A stretch of 64,000 nucleotides of DNA from Halichondria panicea (Eukaryota; Porifera; Demospongiae; Suberitida; Halichondriidae): the NCBI RefSeq assembly GCF_963675165.1, contig NC_087377.1:7643122-7707121 (forward strand). Direction: 5' to 3'. This document shows, one piece after another, positions 47,132 through 57,900 of this stretch. The stretch's first letter is position 1; each line of letters starts with the position of its first letter. The notes under the pieces are model-generated. The model saw nothing but the letters and a program-made list of their open reading frames with translations, did not search any database and had not been told where the DNA came from. A program made the position numbers and the translations under genes.

Positions 47132-48021
47132 CTACAAGAGCTACAATAAAAATAGTTTGACTCTAACTATGGGTTATAAAATTCATTACTAGCTTGTCGT
47201 CTGATATCGGCTGTGGTCCTTGTAGATTCACGATCAGCTATAGCGCTAAATGTATAATAGCTAAATTAAGTCTTGCTATTCATAAAATAGTTAGCGTAGT
47301 CTACTTTCTTAAACCTGCTAGAAATGAATTTAATATTTCCTGAGAAAGGGTTATTAGGATAAAACACGTGATGATCCAATTACTCGTCCAAAGCATGAAG
47401 CTGAAGCTATGCATAATAATTTATAAGTGAATATAATTATCACTTGGTACCTATAAAGGAGGATTCAACACACCTCATCACAACAAAAGAACTCTTCACA
47501 ACCTCCAACTTGACTGAAGTCTTTAATTTATTGCCTCCATTTCCAAGAATGAGATATCGAATGAGATATCGTATAATTCATCTCTGCTGGTAAGTGAGTA
47601 TAATTATAGAGACAGACAAAATTATTAGAAACACATTGTTGTTATGCCTCGAGGCGTAGCCGCACGAGGGATACGGTAAAGCTGACTGTGTGTGTGTGTG
47701 TGTGTCTGTTCCAGCTGTAACTGCTCAACGGTTGCAATGCGACGAAAACTAACAGCTTCTATAGGCTTCTAGCCACGTTCTCTTGGATTTTGATTCATGG
47801 ATTAGCAAACTAAAGTTTCTTTCTCGAGTTATGGCTAGTTTGACTCACATTGAAGGCTGTTGCAGTCTCTTCAGAATCTTTCATTTACATGTAGCGCCTT
47901 AACATTACTATACCAGTGCTGTTGTGTATAGTGTGATTGACCACTCTTTAGTAGCAGCATAATTATAATTATTATGTTCTTTTGTGTGCTTCGATCAACT
48001 CCTTGTACAAAATACGTATTA

Positions 48022-48300
48022 TTACCTGAGGCCGTGCCGCGGCCAGCGGGTATAGTAGTCCGTTGGTTTGTTTGTTAGTGTATTTTGAGTCTACTCACCT
48101 GGATGCCATAGCGCTGCATTTACAGCATGGATAGCCTTCACACAACAAGTTATTAGTTTTAAAAGTCGCAGATTTCGATGTTAAAGCTTCGTTGTCGTAT
48201 AAAAGCGAGCAAAAGCTAAGAAGCTAAGAAGCTTGAACTTGCGTTGCCTAGACATGACCTTTATTTGAGGTACATTGTAGATCTATTATTTGCAGCTGAA
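48022..48300. repeat. right arm of the inverted repeat bracketing gene E
   Basis: Reverse complement of 42424-42665, including GTAGTCCGTTGGTTTGTTTG and GAATTTACTCACCTGG-like blocks. It lies 0.9 kb upstream of the E start codon. Confidence 0.8.
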
Positions 48301-49034
48301 GTGAGCCGGCCTTTATCGGTCTCTATTAAAAGTACGTTGTTGCTTCTTTACTCCGCTGGTTTTTATAGATTTATTTATTGCACTTCAGTGCTCTAGTAAT
48401 TATAGAGATGCTAGGCAAATTTGACAAGATACTACCAACTACTGGACCTACTCGATATAATTATACATCAAGTTTAAATTACCCCATATCTAACTATAGA
48501 CTACAACTATAAGTAAGCTCAACATTACCTTTGGACTACTCTATGATATCTTTGGCTTGTATAGCTAGCTCGATACTCACAATTTTGATGGGGAGTGGAC
48601 GCCGTGGCCAAAAAAAAACTTATTTGTGAAAATGGAGAATAAGGTGGTGACTTACTGACAGCAATCAGCCTGCACGGTGACTCTTCTCAACTGCATGTCC
48701 TATTCAGTCTAGCGTACGTTTCAGTGGAGCAGTTTATATAAATAGAGCATCAGTGATAACCATCGCCACAGGTACGTGTTGTAACTGCTGCGTCCAAGGA
48801 GGTAATTTAGTTAATCACTGTCTCCAGTCTGTAGCCTTTGAACCTGCTGCAGGAAAAATAAACATATAACCACCCAATTCTTTGAGTGACCATAATTATT
48901 GATCTACAGAAAATGCTGAATTTTAAAACACCCTGACAAACTTATATTTTGTACTTTATTGATAATAGTTTAGTCAGAATCCAGTTAAGACATCTTGGAC
49001 CTGAGTACGTATAGATCTAAGTCAATGTCTTATG

Positions 49035-49400
49035 TTTAGATCTATGATCTGTAGGCTCACCTTACAAGAAATCATAATCAAGAGAAGAAGACATAGATAC
49101 CGGTGTAGAAGCGATATGGGGCTCCCCCCCATTTCACCCGGGCCCTAAAACGCTAGCGATTTGTTTAGATCTATGATCTGTAGTTTCACCTTACAAGAAA
49201 TCATAATCAAGAGAAGAAGACATAGATACCGGTGTAGAAGCGATATGGGGCTCCCCCCCATTTCAGGGCTAGATCTATGATCTGTAGGCTCACCTTACAA
49301 GAAATCATAATCAAGAGAAGAAGACATAGATACCGGTGTAGAAGCGATATGGGGCTCCCCCCCATTTCAGGGCCCCCGGGCCCTAAAACGCTAGCGATAC
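49035..49400 (+). repeat. three tandem copies of a 105-129 bp unit
   Basis: Each unit starts TAGATCTATGATCTGTAG (about 49037, 49166, 49270) and contains CACCTTACAAGAAATCATAA and a GATATGGGGCTCCCCCCC motif. Copies 1 and 3 end with GGGCCCTAAAACGCTAGCGA; copy 2 lacks this. The copies are nearly identical, so the array is young. Confidence 0.85.
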
Positions 49401-49526
49401 ATGTAGATGCTGGTATTATAAAGGCAATAATTATATTCAGGGGGCCAGACAGAATATCTCAGGGGGGCTACATTTAAATGTCAATCAATAGCATAGCTAG
49501 CTAGCTGAATATATCTAGGTAGATAG

Positions 49527-50136
49527 TAGTCTCGAATACCCGCCTCAACCTAAAAGCTTGAGTCTGGTCAAACTCACATATGAACTTTGTTCTGCACAGT
49601 CAGCAAAGTCAAGTGGGCTACACGCCCACAAGCATAGTGATAAAGCCACAAGCCACCGCATGTTAGGGACAGAACATACACAGAGGGCTATATCAGACAG
49701 TGTATCAATTAAGGCTAGGAGTTGAAAGCCTACGAGAAAAACACTGAGCTTGAAGCCATCATAGCACAGAGCTAGAGGGCCATGAAACCATGGTCGACGG
49801 TCACATTCACATAAATGAGCATTTAGGCTGTTAATTTCGACAAGGTGTTCCAAAGGTCCTGTTGCTAGTCTGGAGAGTTCTAGTATCACATCCTTACAAC
49901 TCTCTCCATGAATTTTCCTACGTCGCCTTCTGTCAGGAGCTGATTCGTAACAATCCATGCATGCTGCCATGGCGGTTAGCTATAATGATATTCATGTAGA
50001 CTATAATTTTATTCATGTTCCACACCCACTTGTGGTCAATTAAATGTCCAAGAAATTCCTGGACACACTTGAACCAAACCTCAATGTGAGTTTGACCAGA
50101 CTCAAGCTTTTAGGTTGAAGCGGGTATTCGAGACTA
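49527..50136. mobile_element. 610 bp element with ~50 bp inverted ends
   Basis: Left TAGTCTCGAATACCCGCCTC to TTGAGTCTGGTCAAACTCAC and right the reverse complement, ending CGGGTATTCGAGACTA at 50136. It encloses a minus-strand zinc-finger-like frame. Confidence 0.85.
49545..49970 (-). CDS. zinc-finger-like fragment in the 610 bp element
   Basis: A 141 aa frame beginning MAACMDCYESAPDRRRRRKI, with HGESCKD and LNAHLCECDRR. The Cys pattern CxxC...C...CxC and the Arg-rich stretch match the start of the frame at 22574-22882, so the two belong to one protein family. After about residue 58 the sequence turns hydrophobic and Leu-rich and is unlike the other copy. It is probably the N-terminal exon of a larger element protein read into non-coding sequence. 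Its ends overlap the inverted repeat. Confidence 0.35.
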   Translation of the reverse strand: MAACMDCYESAPDRRRRRKIHGESCKDVILELSRLATGPLEHLVEINSLNAHLCECDRRPWFHGPLALCYDGFKLSVFLVGFQLLALIDTLSDIALCVCSVPNMRWLVALSLCLWACSPLDFADCAEQSSYVSLTRLKLLG

Positions 50137-51673
50137 GGTAGATAGTCCAAAACTGAACAAAAACATTGAGTGTGTGTATTATCTGTATCTGTTATAGGCT
50201 GAGAGCTGAGGCTAAGAATTCACTACTAGACCAAGGTGAGCTACAATAGATCTAGAGATTTTAAGGTAGAGGGAAGTCACCAGAAAATGTTGCTAAAAAA
50301 AGATACCTTTACTAGTATGGTGGTCTTATCAACTGGCACCTATTACATGTGTGTGACCCTCACAATGATTAATGTGATTATTGATCATAATTTTGGTACA
50401 TGTACAGTGTACGTACGTAATTAAGGTTAGGGTAGTTTCACCCCTGCAAAATGTATAGAGTACCTATGAATATCATTATCGCTACCCTCTGGAAGGTACT
50501 TAGCTATAATACATAATTATAGATACCAATAAAGCTTGCTTGAAGTATTTACTGCTCTTATAAATTGACGCAAAAAATAATCTATTATTTTACTGCAGTT
50601 TTGATGCCCTAAAAAGCATGAATCTCTATGTTGAGAGTTTTATCTAGAAATAGTTGCCAGTGGCCTCTGCTGTGTCATCTTTCAGCCTGTAAAATCGCTC
50701 TAAGCGTTCGTATCAGCACACAACCGAAATTCACTTAAATAGAGGGCGTTTTACATAGAATCATTGTAAAATCCATCGGAAATGGTTGTCACTGTCTGTT
50801 TATTGCCGTGCATAAGTGATGTTTGATGCTTATTTTCTCCAACAAAAATATCTCTATGTCATGCATTATTTTGTGAAGTGAAGTACAAAAGTTAGCTAAC
50901 TGCTAATACCCTCCAGTGCTCTATTAATTATATGTACGTTCTGAATTGAATTTCCTGCAAGTTTGTATCAACGAAATCAGTTTTTGTTAATACCGTAAAC
51001 GATGTCATTACATGCAGCGCCATGATAATTATTATAAGCTCCAATTAATTCAGCATCAGCATAATTTTTGAGGCCCTAAAAGAAGCGCTTACCGTTGCTG
51101 AAATTTTTTTTCTGGCGCTTATAAAAAGGCTTGTTTGAGAAATCAAGATAATTATAGGCATCTTTGACTTCCTTCACACTTTGAACAGTTGTCTGACCAT
51201 AGCTACAGTCCATGAATGTTGTTCACAAGTCAGCTCTCAACGTTGCAGCTTGCTAGCTACTATAGCTAGCAAGTAAAACGGACTAGACCACACCTATTTT
51301 CTCTAAAATGTCTATACTAGCTGTACAACATAAACGCCACCGTAATTTAGGCGCCAGCTAGGCTGAACGCACTTTTTTGTGTTCTAAAAGATGCGCCCCT
51401 CAGAAGTGGAATCATTTTTTTCTGCCACGTAATTACATCAATTACAGTAGCCATATTCCGAGCGCACGTCAAGCCTTTAAAAACCGATTCAGCATTATAA
51501 TTATCAAGCGATGTATACTGATAATTTTACTTCACTGACAAAGGATCGATTCAATTTAAGTGGATGCTTATCTCAAAACCAGGATATAATAATTATTATG
51601 AGCTATTTTGTACACTGCGTAAGTCCTGTCCTGTGGTACTTTACTTCTGTAGGTTTGTGTGCCTGGCATCACA

Positions 51674-54600
51674 ATGGAGGCCCTACAAGTGTTGACTGTC
51701 ATTATCATAGTGCTCACATATCTGATTGTTTCTGGAGAAGGTTTGCAAATACATTTACATAAGGCCATCATTTCCCGCTTGGTAAAAGTGTAAAAGTATG
51801 CCTCTTTGTCTGTCATTATTCAGAGGAGGTACGACACGAGTACCTCGATTAGGCTTGGTCACATGAACAATTACCATATCTACATGTACAAATCATGTAT
51901 GATAACGCTTTCAATCTAAACAGAAGTTATGGCACACAAAGTTAGCCTAGCTTTCAATCCATTCAACAGTGAAGTCTTGTTGCATACATGTGACATTAAC
52001 TCAATTTTAGCCTAATTGAGGTACTCGTGTCGGGCCTCCTCTGGTCATTATTGCTGTAAAGCATTGACACACCCCTTAATTTCTTAATCATAGTTTCTTA
52101 GTCATAATTATGTACGTGCTCTTTTTTGGTTAAGAATTTCAATAACTTAATATTCATTGTTCCCCCCCCCCCCTCATGTCCTTTCCATTTTAATGAGCTA
52201 ATGAATAATGACCAAAGGAATGTACTTTGTCTGGCTTATTAAACATGGGGTTGTTACGGTAAACAGTTTGCTCATGAATATGTTTGAAGTACATACATGA
52301 TAAATATATCATTCTGTATGAGAAGTACAGTGTATCAATCTTCAAAACATCTTTCAGTGGAAGCTCTGAGCGATCATCAAGTTACTAGAAACAACACAAA
52401 CTAGTAGTCATTTTTAACTTCCAAAAACACTTCTAGCTCTGTGTTCTTACTCTTATACGATGCTTTTTACCATTTTGGAGGGCAGCTCGAAGTGTTTTTT
52501 TCTTTCCAAGCCAAGAAACTCTCACAAAAATTAATATGTAGACTAAAATGGTGGTCACAGCCAAGGAAAACATGAGCTTTCAGCAAAATATCTCTTCGAG
52601 CCGCCCTGCATATAGTGAAGCTACAGTAGAACATCTAGTAAAAGTGTCTATTGGAGCAACTACTGCGTTTCAGCTGGACTTTCAGCTCATTCTAGCTGCT
52701 CACGATCACTAGATCTAGCTCAGACATGAATAATTAATGAGCAAACAGTTTACCGTAGCAGGTACTTGAAGTTATAAAGTATTTGTTGCGTGCAGTAATA
52801 ATTATGTGCACACTGGTCACTATTTATGTAGTATTGCAATGATCAACTGTTTGTGTGTTTGTTCTTATTTCTCACAGCTCAGTTCATAGTACAGCCAGTG
52901 TCAGTGGAGAGAGCCGAGGGACTGGAGGCAGTGTTCAGTTGTCAGTATCAAGCTGAGGGATTGACTGTTACTTATGATTGGGCAATAAACAATACCATAC
53001 TCGGAGCAGATACAGCCACTGTTAGAGTACGTCGACCTTCATCTCTTGGTGGACCATCAAGACTGACAATCTTGACCACTCCACAGCACAACAACTCTAT
53101 TGTGTATTGTGAGGCTATAATCAGAAATGGCTCTGATCGTACATTTGTGATTTCATCCACAGCATCTCTAGTTGTTCGTGGTGAGTCAGTAATTATATCT
53201 TGATTGTCTTGGCATAATTTGTCCTTCTTTTATTACAATAGAGACGGTCCTCACTCCGTTTATTGTTGTACCGAATGCCATCACCATGATGTGGAATGCT
53301 CTACCTCTCACTGAGTACTGTGTGGACATCAACACGACAACTCTGGACTTCACTGAAATAGTGGCCCTTGATTCTCTGTGTGGATTCACTAATGAGTACA
53401 TCTTCATGTACTCTGATAACAGTGTGTGTGCCAGATTCACTGTGACTCCTACTGATGGAGAGATGAGGGGAACAACCAGTGAATTATGTACCGGGTTATT
53501 TACGAGAACAGAAGGTGTGTTTATGATATTAATAGTATTACACTTCTATAATATTATTATGCAGGTAGTGGAGAACAACATCGTATTCTTGAAACTAAAA
53601 GGAATAAATTAGTCAAATTTAGGGCAACTGTGAGTGATTCAATTTTAGGGTTAGTGTTAGGGTTAGGGTTAGCTGTTTGTTACGTTGGTAAGAATGCATT
53701 TTTAGTTTGTTGAGTTCTCTCTAACATTTTAGGTTCCAAGTTGTAGAAACTTCACTCGGTATCGTGTGGACTCTGACCTATTGACTCCCTCCATCGATCG
53801 TTCAATCACGACCTCTCTTCTGTTTGATGGCTCACTCAGTTTCTCCCTCCCCACTGACAAGTTGACAGAATACAGTGTCACACTGACTGATGAGAATGAA
53901 ATAGATCTCGTGTTTGAGAACATTTCAATCAGTAAGTCCATCACGTTTATTTTGAGCTGATAAAAATAGTGTCCGTGATAAATATCTCTATCAGGTACTT
54001 TTGACGTTCAAGACGTCCTAGTGTCTGAATGTCCTGGTGGTGGTGGTATTTGTGTGAGCATTGAGTATGTTGAAGGTACTGTCTCTCCCGGAGCTCTCGT
54101 CTGTGTGATACGTGTCGTTAATGAAGTGCTTGGAGAGCTTGACTTTGCTAACATGAAACTGGTTACCATCCCTCGGAATTCAAGTGAAAATTTCACCATT
54201 CCTGTTCCTAGTGGAGAATACCGAGTGATTGCTTTTGATCTGGAGAACAACCATTTACCAAACATGCCCGTCTCTATGGTAGCACTCAGTCAAGACAATA
54301 TGACAGTGAACTCGACTGGTGAAGGTAAGTGCTCCATGTGTTTTTGCTCTGCATTATAGAGACTATAATAAGAATTGTCATTTACTTCACCGTAGACATT
54401 ACCAGTCCACCACCCAGTGAGGGAATTAGTGTATCCAATTTAACGAATGGAGATGTTAGTGTGACCTGTTCTGACTCTGCCCTGAATTGTCTAGTCTTGT
54501 TCCAATCCACCATCTTGGACAGAGTGATTGTCGGTTTCATTAACTCTTCTGAAGTCTCAACTATCCTCTCTTTAAATGACACCTTTGGCTATGTGGTGGT

Positions 54601-54926
54601 GTATTCTTGGAATAGTTCACTGTCCATCTTTGAAGGGAAGGTATCGCTCATTATGCAACTGGATCTACCCACCAGTAAGTGCCTCTGTAGATTATCAGAC
54701 ACTTGGTGATCACTTATTCCGCTTCCTCCTCATTCCTATTGCAGCTGCTCCCACTACACCTCCAACGTCTGATCCACAAACAGGCCCACCTCCTCCTCCT
54801 GATATGGAGTCCCTGCCAACATCAGTTATCGTTGGTAGGTTAAAATGTGTTAGTGCTTTAATATTATCTTTATCCCTTATACCGCCTATATCTTTACCAT
54901 GATATACAGTAGATAATTCAGCTCTT

Positions 54927-54960
<34 letters not shown>

Positions 54961-57900
54961 ATTCAGGCATTATTGTTCCCTTGGTTTTGATAATGATACT
55001 AATGATGGTGATCATTATTATTGTTCTGGGGAAGAAAGTCAAACGAGGCGGCAAGGTGTTTCATTCCAGGTACAATCATTACCAGCAGTATGTGAGAATT
55101 AATGTGGTTGTCATGTGCTGCATCATCTAATTTAAAAGTGTTCAAACCATTTGCTAGCATTCATGCTAATTATGATCTACAAGCAATCTAATTAGAGACA
55201 TTACTGAGTGGGTGCATGGTCACATTAGCGTGATTGAAACTGAAGTAATTAGGGCTGTTTTACAACAATATCTGTTTAACAAGAATCGTGTGTTTACATT
55301 CGTAACTTATAATAATTCTCTTGATTTACAGTAACTCTGAAGGCGGCAGTGTGGTGAGTATTACACTTTATGTTGCAATGATAAACTCTCTGCACGTGTT
55401 TGTGCTGATAATGCACTAATGTGTTTTGATAGCCCCCACACGTAAGAATACTTTCCCAGTTCATAGTGTAGCTTCCTTGTTTAGGAAACGTTTTTATGTT
55501 CACTCATGAGCTAATGCTATATGGTTTCGTATTAGCAACGTCCTGTGTTCATGTTTCAATATCCCCCTCAGTGACAACTATATTTGCCAACATGTAGATA
55601 CTGATTTGTATTAATTTACCGCGTGTGATTTATAGGTACATGTATAGAATCAAGGAGTGTCTACTCTTGATAGATTATGATGTGTGTTTCAAGCCAAAGC
55701 CCTTTCACATGTTGTTGTTTCCACTATCAGGTCCCTGAGGGCCTTGCTTGAATGAGTATGTTTAATGTGTATTGTCTACAGGATGTGGGTGCCTCAATAA
55801 CATCTAAAGTAGCATTTTACGATGTCGCCCGCCCTGAGCACATGTCTCTGGAACGCAACACGGCTGACACTGACGATACACCTCCACCAGGTTATGATGT
55901 CGTGCGTAAAGAGAATTTGCCAAGTCCTGAATATGAAACTGTACCATCGGCTAAGGCAGGCAAGCCTACACCCACCACCAGTGAGAACCCTCCACCCCTT
56001 CCCCCTACCATGCTACGAGGAGACAGTGATGCACCTGATCTACCACCTGCCTACAATCCTGCCGTGGATAACAAGAGTGTTGTTGTTATGTCAGTGGAGA
56101 ACTCTATCAGCCACGGTGTGGAAAATCAGTCAGTAGATGAGGAGGTTGATGAGTCATTGAAGATAGATCTATCAGTCAGCGACACAGAATATGATGGTAC
56201 TACAGAAGAGGCCATTGGTAGTACTGAAGTTCAACCAGATGTTGACCGTGTAGACACAGTTCAATGTGCAGAGAGTGGAGCTGGTAACAATGTTGACCAT
56301 GGTGGACAAGAGGCAATGATCGCTGCGCAGGTGAGGGTACAAGTAAATGTTTTCTGTGACGCTTTCTCCTTTGTCTCTTTTACATGATTGTGGTTTTTTG
56401 TAGCGCGTTTGTATACGTGTATACACACTACAATAATTCAGTACAATCAGTGTTTCATGCAAACATTTGCTAAATGAAATCGTGCGTGACAATATGTGCA
56501 TGCATGGTTACAGCCCATTGAGCAGGATACAGCTGCATGTGTATTATAATACCCTTGTTGAGTTGTTGGCCATGTGTGTTTATGTGTGTTGTGTGTCTTC
56601 ACACAGCATCTGGTGATCCCTAAGTGTGTAAGGAAAAGCACCTGTGGTACATTATTGTACATTATTATAGTGTGTCCAAATAAGCTCATTGGCAGACAAA
56701 TGGACACAAAGCGCTCATTGTTACTTAATGCCAAATATAGTTCTGTCCCGGCCTACCGTACACTGTAGCTCCGTTGCTTCATGCACGTACAATGCTACTT
56801 ACATTGTACTGATTATTACCATTTTTGTGAAGTGCCAGTGGTCTCCTCTGTAAGCACCACAGCATTTTCTAAACCTTCATCTCCTTGTATCATGGGAGGG
56901 GGAAGGAGTAGAGGGTTCTCACTAACGGTGAATGTAGGTTCGCCTGCCTTAGCTAATGGTATAGTTCCAGGGAAGGAAGCTCTACATGTCGGAAGCCTCC
57001 GTGCTTGAATACAATGACATCTTTTATAGTAATAGTAATAATATTAGTGGGAAAGTACATATTACTTGTCTCAGTCTGTGTCCCAATGTCCTCAGGACTG
57101 CGTAATTATAGTAGACAGGAAGTATTTTTACAGTAATTATTAGCACCCCACCCACTCCCACGCAGCACCAGTACACGCTGGTGGTTCCCAAGCCAGCCAG
57201 CAGTGATGCCAAGGTGAAGGACTTATGTACCGTCATTTATTCTGTGGTAGACAAGGAAAAACTCAAACCAGTCATCCCAACACCAGGTACTAGTGCATGT
57301 GTATACAATGAATGCCTTAATTGTGGGACGGTATATATATATACATGCAGTGGAGTCATAACCTGTTCAATTAATAGTGTTTCAGGCAGACATTATTTTT
57401 GGCAAAGGTATCAAGTAGTATACATGTATACTGTAGATACACACTATTATTATTATGGGAGAATAAATTTTGGGGATAGTGCTTACTAGTACTTGACATA
57501 TACGTGTCAGCTAATTCCCTAAGTGGAGACGGTTGACAGTTTCATGTGTGTACATGTAGTGTAAACTCCAAAACTTTGCTGGTAGTTTTCAAAACTAGTT
57601 GGACTACTTTCATCATGAGAGGCCAGATATGTCAATAACTTGTACATGTGTTATGCCTTGTCTTGTAGTTGCCAAAGCACAAGGGCAGTACATTCCGGTA
57701 GAGACCAGGCCAGCCAGCAGTGATACCGAGGTGATGGACTCGACCAAGGTCGTCTATGTCGTGGTGGACAAGGACAAACTGAAACCACTAGATCCGAACG
57801 ACCCACCAGGTAGGTCACTCTTATCCACTCTGAATATACCCTCTGACCTAATTTCTACCTACCTACTTATTCTTTGAAAGTGTTTGTTGTTTTTTAGAGC

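Larger units (their letters stand above)
47132..51673. promoter_or_regulatory. shared upstream region between divergent E and F
   Basis: 4.5 kb between the E and F start codons, on opposite strands. It holds the right arm of the E-bracketing inverted repeat (48022-48300), a TG repeat (47685-47704), a tripled block (49035-49400) and an element with a zinc-finger frame (49527-50136). No promoter element can be assigned by eye. A GCCTCGAGGCGTAGCCGCAC block at 47646 is present inverted at about 34250. Confidence 0.45.

Noticed and set aside
49035..49400. CRISPR-like array from regularly repeated blocks
   Set aside because: The units are whole tandem copies without unique spacers, in an animal genome.
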